34,259 nt of DNA, from contig CAMFKX010000019.1 of NCBI GenBank assembly GCA_945957375.1, forward strand, positions 1 to 34,259, in the 5' to 3' direction. Below the pieces are notes generated by a model. It was given only the letters and a program-made list of their open reading frames with translations, searched no databases and was not told where the DNA came from. Below, one piece after another: positions 25,664-31,843 of the stretch. Numbering within the stretch: the first letter of the stretch is position 1; each line of letters opens with the position of its first letter. The position numbers were made by a program, and so were the translations under genes. Source of the DNA: an uncultured Roseiarcus sp. (GTDB taxonomy: Bacteria; Pseudomonadota; Alphaproteobacteria; Rhizobiales; Beijerinckiaceae).

Positions 25664-27232
25664 ATGGCGCTTTCGGCAAAATTGACGATGCGACAGGGCC
25701 AGTCGATGGTCCTCACGCCGCAATTGCTGCAGGCGATCAAGCTCCTGCAGATGCCGAACCTCGAGCTTTCCAGCTTCATCGAGAACGAACTCGCCAGCAA
25801 CCCGCTGCTCGAACGCGCGGAGGAGACCGAGGCGCGCGAGGCCCCGCCCGAGCCGCCGGGCGAGCCGGCCGGCGATGCGGCGGAGCCGGGAGACTGGGCG
25901 TCCGACAGGCTCGAGACCAGCACCGCGGCGCTCGAGGCCGGGCTCGGCACCGAGGTCGGGAACGCCTTCGAGCCGGACCGCGGCGGTCCCGCGGCGGCTG
26001 ATCCGGGCCTCGGCGAGGGTCTGACCGCGGGCGCCTGGTCCGGGGTCGGAACCGGCGGATCGCCGTCGGGCGAGGCGCCCGATCTCGAAGCCTATGTCGC
26101 CGAAACCACCTCCCTGCACGAGCACCTCGAACGTCAGGCCGGCATCATCCTCGCCGATCCGGCCGAGCGGATGATCGGCTCGGCGCTGATCGACGGGCTC
26201 GACGAGGCCGGCTATCTGGTCGGCGATCTCGACGAGATCGCGACGCGGCTCGGGACGACCCGGAGCGCGGTCGAGGCCGTGCTGCTCAAGATGCAGACGC
26301 TCGAGCCGACCGGCATCTTCGCCCGCTCGCTCGCCGAATGCCTGGCGCTGCAGCTCAAGGAGCGGGACCGCTTCGATCCGGCGATGGCGGCGATGATCGC
26401 CAACCTGCCGGCGCTGGCGCGGCGCGACTTCGCGCTCCTGCGCAAGGTCTGCGGCGTCGACGACGAGGACCTCGCCGACATGATCGCCGAGATCCGGCGA
26501 CTCGAGCCCAAGCCCGGCCGCGCCTTCGGCGACGCGCCCGGCGCGCCGGCGATCCCCGACGTCTATGTCGTCGCCGCCCCCGACTCGACCTGGCGGGTCG
26601 AACTCAACGCCCAGGCGCTGCCGCGCGTTCTGGTCAACGAGACCTACGCCGCCGTGATCCGCCGCGGCGCGGCCCGCGACCAGGACAAGCAATACATATC
26701 CGCCCAGCTCCAGTCGGCGAACTGGCTGACCAAGAGCCTGGAGCAGCGCGCCCGGACCATCCTCAACGTCGCAAGCGAGATCGTGCGACGCCAGGACGCC
26801 TTTCTGGTCTCGGGCGTGTCGGCGCTGAAGCCGCTGAACCTGAAGATGATCGGCGAGGCGATCGGCGTTCACGAATCGACCGTCTCGCGCGCCACCGCGC
26901 ACAAGTTCATCCAGACCCCGCGCGGCCTGTTCGAGATGAAGTATTTCTTTACCGCCTCGATCCCGTCGGCCGATTCGGGCGAGGCGCATTCCGCCGAGGC
27001 GGTTCGCCAGCGCATCCGGCAGATGATCGACGAGGAGGACCCCGAGAATGTCCTGTCCGACGACAGCATCGTCGAGCAGCTGCGCAAGGCCGGCATCGTC
27101 GTGGCGCGCCGCACCGTGGCGAAATACCGGGACAGCCTGCGGATTCCCTCCTCGGTCGAACGACGCAAGCTCAAGATGTCGCCGCTCGGAAGCCAGCGGA
27201 CGCGCGGCGATTCTCTCCCGGCCGACGCGTGA
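25664..27232 (+). CDS. rpoN: RNA polymerase sigma-54 factor
   Basis: Sigma-54 directs RNA polymerase to -24/-12 promoters that need enhancer-binding activators. The 522-residue protein has the glutamine/leucine-rich region I at the N-terminus (LTPQLLQAIKLLQMPN, about 18-33). An acidic, Gly/Ala-rich region II (about 50-140) follows, then the core-binding region and a helix-turn-helix with HESTVSRATAHK. The RpoN box ARRTVAKYR lies at 481-489. It is followed by hpf and ptsN in the order usual in alphaproteobacteria. The upstream gene is the divergent ahcY rather than the lptB found in many relatives. GGGGTGTT before the ATG is the ribosome binding site. Confidence 0.96.
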   Translation: MALSAKLTMRQGQSMVLTPQLLQAIKLLQMPNLELSSFIENELASNPLLERAEETEAREAPPEPPGEPAGDAAEPGDWASDRLETSTAALEAGLGTEVGNAFEPDRGGPAAADPGLGEGLTAGAWSGVGTGGSPSGEAPDLEAYVAETTSLHEHLERQAGIILADPAERMIGSALIDGLDEAGYLVGDLDEIATRLGTTRSAVEAVLLKMQTLEPTGIFARSLAECLALQLKERDRFDPAMAAMIANLPALARRDFALLRKVCGVDDEDLADMIAEIRRLEPKPGRAFGDAPGAPAIPDVYVVAAPDSTWRVELNAQALPRVLVNETYAAVIRRGAARDQDKQYISAQLQSANWLTKSLEQRARTILNVASEIVRRQDAFLVSGVSALKPLNLKMIGEAIGVHESTVSRATAHKFIQTPRGLFEMKYFFTASIPSADSGEAHSAEAVRQRIRQMIDEEDPENVLSDDSIVEQLRKAGIVVARRTVAKYRDSLRIPSSVERRKLKMSPLGSQRTRGDSLPADA

Positions 27233-27252
27233 GAGCGAAATTTTCACACGAA

Positions 27253-27302
27253 ACAACATGTTGCGCCGGAGATTGACACGGCGGCGGGAGGCTCCTAACG
27301 CT
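27253..27302 (+). promoter_or_regulatory. Possible hpf promoter with CAACATGTTG palindrome
   Basis: TTGACA at 27273-27278 is followed 17 bases later by the weak TAACGC (27296-27301). Ten bases upstream is CAACATGTTG (27254-27263), which shares AAACAACATGTTG with the badH-badR intergenic palindrome. The 189-base rpoN-hpf spacer contains nothing else evident. Confidence 0.35.
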
Positions 27303-27421
27303 AAATTCTCGAGGGTCGCGGCGACGATCCGGCGGGACGCCCGGTGCGATGGGCGCGCTTCGGGGGCGCATGGACGGACGCCGGCGTTTTCGGCGCGCCG
27401 AGATGACAAGGCCAGCAATCG

Positions 27422-27991
27422 ATGACTTTGAGAGTATCCGGAAAGAACCTCGATATCGGGGAATCTTTGCGTCAGCACGTGGCGAGCAAAGTGGACGCGA
27501 TGGTCGCCCGCTATTTCGTCGGCACCGTCAGCGGACACGTGGTGATCGCCCGTGAGGGATCGGGATACCGCTCCGACTGCACGCTGCGGCTGAGCTCGGG
27601 CGTCAACCTGCACGCCGAGGGTCATGCGCACGAGCCCTATCCGTGCTTCGAACAGGCCGCCGACAAGATCGAAGCGCGCCTGAGGCGCTACAAGAAGCGG
27701 CTCAAGGGGCGCGGCGCCGGCGACGCCATCGCGGAGACGCAAAGCCCGGGTACCGTGACGAAATACGTGGTCGAGGCGCCGTCGGACGTGGAGGAGCCCG
27801 CCGAAGGGCTCAATCCGGTTGTCGTCGCCGAGAGCACGGAGGCGCTGAAGTCGATGTCGGTTGCGTCGGCGGTCGCCGAACTCGACCTGTCGGGCGCGCC
27901 GGTGGTGGTATTCTCCCATGCCGGCAACGGCCGGGTGAACATCGTCTATCGGCGCAGGGACGGAGCGATCGGTTGGCTGGATCCGCGCTGA
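27422..27991 (+). CDS. hpf: Ribosome hibernation-promoting factor, long form
   Basis: Binds the 30S decoding region and, in the long form, promotes 100S dimer formation in stationary phase. The 189-residue protein has the N-terminal HPF/RaiA domain: VSGKNLDIGESLRQHVASKV at the start and the basic helix KIEARLRRYKKRLKGR near residues 81-96. A linker follows, then the C-terminal dimerisation domain (about 130-189), ending FSHAGNGRVNIVYRRRDGAIGWLDP. It lies between rpoN and ptsN, as in other alphaproteobacteria. No strong ribosome binding site is visible. Confidence 0.94.
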   Translation: MTLRVSGKNLDIGESLRQHVASKVDAMVARYFVGTVSGHVVIAREGSGYRSDCTLRLSSGVNLHAEGHAHEPYPCFEQAADKIEARLRRYKKRLKGRGAGDAIAETQSPGTVTKYVVEAPSDVEEPAEGLNPVVVAESTEALKSMSVASAVAELDLSGAPVVVFSHAGNGRVNIVYRRRDGAIGWLDPR

Positions 27992-28038
27992 GGGCGATCG
28001 ACGGAGGCAGGGACGGCCGCCGAATCTCTGGGACGGAC

Positions 28039-28503
28039 ATGTCGCTTTCCGAAATCATCAAACCCGACGCCGTTTTGCCCGCGCTGCGGGTCAACGGCAA
28101 GAAGCAGGCGCTGCAGGAAATGAGCGAGCGCGCCGCGGAGGTGTCCGGACTCGCCGCGCGCGAGATCTTCGACGCCCTGCTTCAGCGCGAGCGGCTGGGC
28201 TCCACCGGGGTCGGCGACGGCGTCGCCATCCCGCACGGCAAGCTGCCGCGGTGCGAGCGCATCTTCGGCGTCTTCGCCCGGCTCGAGCGGGCGATCGACT
28301 TCGAGGCCCCCGACGGCCTGCCGGTCGATCTGATCTTCATGCTGATCGCCCCCGAGTCGGCCGGCGCCGACCACCTCAAGGCGCTCGCCTCGATCGCGCG
28401 CCTGCTGCGCAACGCGGCGGTCGCCGCGCAATTGCGCGCGACCCGCGATCCGACGGCGCTCTACGCGCTGCTCACCATGGCGCCGACCTCGAACGCCGCC
28501 TGA
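28039..28503 (+). CDS. ptsN: PTS IIA-like nitrogen-regulatory protein
   Basis: EIIA-Ntr is the terminal phosphoacceptor of the nitrogen PTS and regulates potassium, carbon and nitrogen functions through its phosphorylation state. The 154-residue protein has the EIIA domain with the phospho-histidine H66 in GVAIPHGKL and the conserved HLKALASIARLLRN segment. The start at 28039 begins MSLSEIIKPD, as is usual; the frame open from 27643 is a shadow through hpf. It follows hpf by 47 bases. ptsP and ptsO are not in the window. Confidence 0.95.
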   Translation: MSLSEIIKPDAVLPALRVNGKKQALQEMSERAAEVSGLAAREIFDALLQRERLGSTGVGDGVAIPHGKLPRCERIFGVFARLERAIDFEAPDGLPVDLIFMLIAPESAGADHLKALASIARLLRNAAVAAQLRATRDPTALYALLTMAPTSNAA

Positions 28504-28518
28504 ACCCGGAGAGAACCG

Positions 28519-28758
28519 TTGAAAGCTCGCGTCGTCGTCACGCTGAAGGGCGGAGTGCTCGATCCGCAAGGCAAGGCGATCGAGGGCGCGCTGCGCTCGC
28601 TGGCGATCGACGGCGTGGCTTCGGTGCGCCAGGGCAAGGTGTTCGACATCGAGATCGAGGGCGGCGACCGGGAACGGGCGCACAAGACCCTGAGCGAGGC
28701 CTGCGAGCGCCTGCTGGCCAACACGATCGTCGAGAATTACGCGATCGAGCTCGCGTGA
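28519..28758 (+). CDS. purS: Phosphoribosylformylglycinamidine synthase subunit PurS
   Basis: Small structural subunit of the three-part FGAM synthase (PurS, PurQ, PurL), the fourth step of purine synthesis. The 79-residue product has the family pattern KARVVVTLKGGVLDPQGKAI at the start and TIVENYAIEL at the end. The start codon is TTG at 28519, supported by GGAG eight bases upstream and by the fixed N-terminus of the family. It begins 15 bases after the ptsN stop. purQ follows after an unusually long 147-base gap containing an inverted repeat. Confidence 0.94.
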   Translation: MKARVVVTLKGGVLDPQGKAIEGALRSLAIDGVASVRQGKVFDIEIEGGDRERAHKTLSEACERLLANTIVENYAIELA

Positions 28759-28796
28759 GCCGCGGCGCAACCTGCGCCCCGGCCTCCGCGCCTTCG

Positions 28797-28871
28797 TCCT
28801 GAGCCTGTCGAAGGACGTCCAGAAAGCGCCGCAGGTTCGGCCCGTTTGCTCATCCTTCGACAGGCTCAGGA
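28797..28871. repeat. 19-bp inverted repeat between purS and purQ
   Basis: TCCTGAGCCTGTCGAAGGA (28797-28815) pairs perfectly with TCCTTCGACAGGCTCAGGA (28853-28871) across a 37-base spacer. This is a very common dispersed intergenic palindrome in proteobacterial genomes. It may form a long hairpin in the purS-purQ transcript. Confidence 0.85.
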
Positions 28872-28905
28872 TCAGGGTGTTGGGCCAAGCATTGGGATTC
28901 GCCGC

Positions 28906-29589
28906 ATGAAATCCGCCGTCATCCTCTTTCCCGGCTCCAACCGCGAACGCGATGCGGCGCGCGCGCTGCGCGATGCGTCCGGCCAGACGCCGGCGATCGT
29001 CTGGCACGGCGAGACCGAATTGCCGGCCGGGGTCGACCTCGTCGTCCTGCCGGGCGGCTTCTCCTACGGCGACTATCTGCGCTGCGGCGCGATCGCGGCG
29101 CGCTCGCCGGTGATGGGCGCGGTGCGCCGCCACGCCGAGCGCGGCGGCCTGGTGCTCGGCATCTGCAACGGCTTCCAGATCCTGTGCGAAGCCGGCCTCC
29201 TGCCCGGCGTGCTGATGCGCAACGCCGACCGCCGCTTCCTGTGCCGGATGCAGCATCTGCGGGTCGAGAACGCGCAGACGCCGTTCACCCGCGGCTACGC
29301 CGCAGGCCAGGTAGTCCGCTTCGCGATCGCCCATGGCGAGGGCAATTTCGAGGCCGACGACGCGACGCTCGAGGCGATCGAGGGCGCGGGCCAGGTCGCC
29401 TTCCGCTATTGCGACGCCGAAGGCCGGGTCGACGACGCCGCCAACCCGAACGGCTCCGAGCGCAACATCGCCGGGGTGTTCAACAGCCGGTTCAACGTGC
29501 TCGGACTGATGCCGCATCCCGAGAACCTGATCGACCCGCTCGTCGGCGGCGCCGACGGCCGGCCGATGTTCGCCGCCCTCGCCGCCTGA
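28906..29589 (+). CDS. purQ: Phosphoribosylformylglycinamidine synthase subunit PurQ (glutaminase)
   Basis: Class I glutamine amidotransferase that supplies ammonia to PurL. The 227-residue protein has the nucleophile C87 in [10 protein letters not shown] and the His/Glu pair in [11 protein letters not shown] near residue 201. [14 protein letters not shown] at the start and [16 protein letters not shown] (48-63) are family-typical. The start at 28906 is set by family alignment; the upstream extension is repeat sequence. purL is not present downstream, where a hisE-type gene follows instead. Confidence 0.95.
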   Translation: MKSAVILFPGSNRERDAARALRDASGQTPAIVWHGETELPAGVDLVVLPGGFSYGDYLRCGAIAARSPVMGAVRRHAERGGLVLGICNGFQILCEAGLLPGVLMRNADRRFLCRMQHLRVENAQTPFTRGYAAGQVVRFAIAHGEGNFEADDATLEAIEGAGQVAFRYCDAEGRVDDAANPNGSERNIAGVFNSRFNVLGLMPHPENLIDPLVGGADGRPMFAALAA

Positions 29590-29698
29590 CCTTTCCTGCG
29601 GCAAGACCCTGTCGAGGCCGCGATCCTCTTGGGATTGCGACGCGTTGTCATAGTGCGACAGCAGAATCAGCGCATTATCAACGTCGGGAGGGTGACGC

Positions 29699-30073
29699 AT
29701 GGCTGATTCGCTGGACAGGCTTTTTGCGGGCGTGCGCGAGGCGCGGGATCTGAGCCCGTCCGGTTCGCGCACCGCAAAACTGTTTCGCGACGGCGTGCCG
29801 AAAATGGCCAAGAAGCTGGTCGAGGAGGCGATCGAGGTCGGTCTCGACGCCGTGCAGATGAACCGCGAGTCGGTCATCCTCGAAAGCGCCGACCTGCTCT
29901 ACAACCTCGCCGTCATCTGGGCCCAGTGCGGCGTCACGCCGGGCGAGGTGATGGCCGAGATCGACCGCCGCGAACGGACCTACGGCATCGCGGAGAAGCT
30001 GCCCAAGCACGCCGGCGCCGCGCAGTTGAAGCGCATGACCCCGGCCGGGCAGCGGCGCAAAGCCGCCTCGTGA
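29699..30073 (+). CDS. hisE: Phosphoribosyl-ATP diphosphatase (HisE/MazG-like)
   Basis: Hydrolyses phosphoribosyl-ATP to phosphoribosyl-AMP in histidine synthesis. The 124-residue alpha-helical protein has the MazG-like metal-binding pattern: KMAKKLVEEAIEV (about 35-47), then ESADLLYNLAVIW (about 61-73), with the acidic residues in place. DRRERTYGIAEKLPK follows near the C-terminus. It stands apart from other his genes, 109 bases after purQ. GGGAGGG before the ATG is a good ribosome binding site. Its stop lies six bases from the convergent SDR stop. A housekeeping MazG-type pyrophosphatase with another substrate is the main alternative. Confidence 0.8.
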   Translation: MADSLDRLFAGVREARDLSPSGSRTAKLFRDGVPKMAKKLVEEAIEVGLDAVQMNRESVILESADLLYNLAVIWAQCGVTPGEVMAEIDRRERTYGIAEKLPKHAGAAQLKRMTPAGQRRKAAS

Positions 30074-30079
30074 ACCGGA

Positions 30080-30856
30080 TCAGAGCACGACCGGATTGAG
30101 CGCCCCGTCCATCGCAAGCGTCGCGCCGGTGACGTAGGACGCCCGGCCGGAAGCCAGGAACACCACCGCGTCGGCGATCTCGCCGGGACTCGCCGGCCGC
30201 CCGATCGGGATCTTCGCCACCGCCCGGCGGCGCGCTTCCTCGACGTCGATCCCGGAGAGCCGCGCGTCCGCCGCCAGGCCCTCGGCGACCCGGCCGGTCT
30301 CGGTCAGGCCGGGACTGACGCCGACGACCCGCACCCCGCTCGCCGCATAGGCCGCGCCGAGCCCGGCCGTCGCCAGCATCAGCGCGGCGTTGGCCGAGCC
30401 GCCGGCGATGTGGGTGGGCGACGCGACCTTGCCGCCGCTGCCGATGATGGTGACGATCACGCCCGACCCGCGCGCCGCCATGCGTTTCACCAGCGGGTCG
30501 ATCACGTTGATGGCGGAGAAAAATTTCGCGTCGAAGGCGGCGCGCCAGGCCTTCGGCGTGAGATCGGGCGGCGGCGTCCGGCGGGCGGCGCCGGCCGAAT
30601 TGACCAGGACGTCGATTGGACCGAGCCGGCCTTCGACCGCCTCGATCATCGCCGCCGCGGCGGCCGAATCGGCGCAGTCGGCCGCGACACCGGCCGCGCC
30701 CGGCAAGCTCTGAAGCGCCCGGTCGACGTTGGCCTGCGCCCGCGAGCAGATCGCGACGCGCGCGCCCTCGGCGAGGAACGCCCCGGCGCAGGCGAAGCCA
30801 ATCCCCTTCGATCCGCCGGTGACCAGAACGACCTTGTCGCGCAGGCCGAGATCCAT
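30080..30856 (-). CDS. SDR-family protein lacking the catalytic Tyr/Lys pair
   Basis: This 258-residue protein has the Rossmann fold of short-chain dehydrogenases. TGGSKGIG (14-21) binds the cofactor, NSAG stands in place of NNAG, and the C-terminal ASYVTGATLAMDGAL is typical. The usual YxxxK is absent: in the aligned stretch AGGSANAAL the Tyr position is Gly and the Lys position is Asn. It may be catalytically altered or non-catalytic, or use other residues. It follows the dienelactone-hydrolase-family gene by 15 bases on the same strand, so the two are likely co-transcribed. No substrate can be named. Confidence 0.85.
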   Translation of the reverse strand: MDLGLRDKVVLVTGGSKGIGFACAGAFLAEGARVAICSRAQANVDRALQSLPGAAGVAADCADSAAAAAMIEAVEGRLGPIDVLVNSAGAARRTPPPDLTPKAWRAAFDAKFFSAINVIDPLVKRMAARGSGVIVTIIGSGGKVASPTHIAGGSANAALMLATAGLGAAYAASGVRVVGVSPGLTETGRVAEGLAADARLSGIDVEEARRRAVAKIPIGRPASPGEIADAVVFLASGRASYVTGATLAMDGALNPVVL

Positions 30857-30871
30857 CGCCGCGCCCTGCCG

Positions 30872-31549
30872 TCAGGCGAGATGATGGCGCTTGAAGAACT
30901 CGATCGCGCGGTCCCACGCCATTTCCGAGGCGTGCCGGTCATGCACCGCCATCCGCGCCTCGTTGGCGAAAGCGTGATCGGCCTCGTAGCGGAAGAACTC
31001 GAACTCCTTGCCCGCGGCCCTGAGCCCGGCCTCGAACACGTTGACCGCCGCGGGGGTGACGTAGTCGTCGCGGGTGGCGAAATGCCCCTGCAGCGGAATC
31101 TTGACGTCGCTCGGCTTGACGGCGTCCGCCGGCGGCAGGCCGTAGAAGCTGACCGCCGCGGTGAACTCGGGAATATGCGCGGCGGCGATCACCGTGACCG
31201 CACCGCCCATGCAGAAGCCGGCGATGCCGACCCGCGAGCCGTTCTGCTTGAGATAGCGCGCCGCGCCGCGCACTGTCTGCGAGGTCGCGTCCATGAAGTC
31301 GAGCGTGCCCATCTCCTTCGCCGCAGCGTCGGCGTCGTGATAGGGCACGACCACGCCCTTGTAGAGATCGGGGGCGAGCGCGTCGAAGCCGGCGAGCGCA
31401 AAGCGGTCGACCGTCGCCTTGATCTGCTCGGACAGGCCCCACCACTCCTGGATGACCACGACGCCGGGCGCATCGCCCTTCTTGGCGTTGGCGAGATAAC
31501 CCTGCGCCTCCTTGCCGTCCGGACGCTTGAACGTGATGGTCGCCCCCAT
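30872..31549 (-). CDS. Dienelactone hydrolase family protein
   Basis: This 225-residue alpha/beta hydrolase carries the dienelactone hydrolase triad: C113 in AGFCMGG, D161 or D162 in ATRDDYV, and H192 in EADHAFAN. E35 in QEWWG is the residue that activates the cysteine in this family. Characterised members open lactones in chlorocatechol degradation, but most genomic copies have unknown substrates. A strong AGGAGGAG precedes the ATG. It is first in a two-gene unit with the atypical SDR. A link to the box cluster 20 kb away is not supported. Confidence 0.87.
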   Translation of the reverse strand: MGATITFKRPDGKEAQGYLANAKKGDAPGVVVIQEWWGLSEQIKATVDRFALAGFDALAPDLYKGVVVPYHDADAAAKEMGTLDFMDATSQTVRGAARYLKQNGSRVGIAGFCMGGAVTVIAAAHIPEFTAAVSFYGLPPADAVKPSDVKIPLQGHFATRDDYVTPAAVNVFEAGLRAAGKEFEFFRYEADHAFANEARMAVHDRHASEMAWDRAIEFFKRHHLA

Positions 31550-31693
31550 ACTCGCTCCTCCTGGGTTCTTGAATTTCGCCGCCGCGCGAAAGTGCGCGAA
31601 CGCGCACAGGCTTTACGTGCGCCGGTTGTTCACTTCAAGGCCGTTCGCGCGCAGCGGCGGTCCCGGCAGCCATTCGCCACGGGCATGGCGCCC

Positions 31694-31721
31694 GCCTTCC
31701 CCGGCCGAAGCCGGGGAAGGC
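31694..31721. repeat. Perfect 12-bp-stem palindrome upstream of the helicase gene
   Basis: GCCTTCCCCGGC pairs with GCCGGGGAAGGC around the loop CGAA. It lies in the 294-base divergent spacer 31550-31843, has no T-tract, and resembles REP-type intergenic palindromes. Nothing else nameable is seen in the spacer. Confidence 0.7.
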
Positions 31722-31843
31722 AGCAGGCGCGCATGGCGACGGAGGTCCGCGCCACCCCGCCCCGACGAGGCGCGGCAAGCGGCTCGAAACATGACACATA
31801 CAAGAACTTGCGGGCGCGCGAATCCTGCCCCACATTCGTTGGC

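Noticed and set aside
25493-27919. Open frame of 808 codons on the minus strand
   Set aside because: It is antisense to rpoN and hpf; a shadow frame.
31694-31721. Terminator for the dienelactone-hydrolase or helicase gene
   Set aside because: It lies upstream of both divergent genes and has no T-tract, so it is listed as an intergenic palindrome instead.
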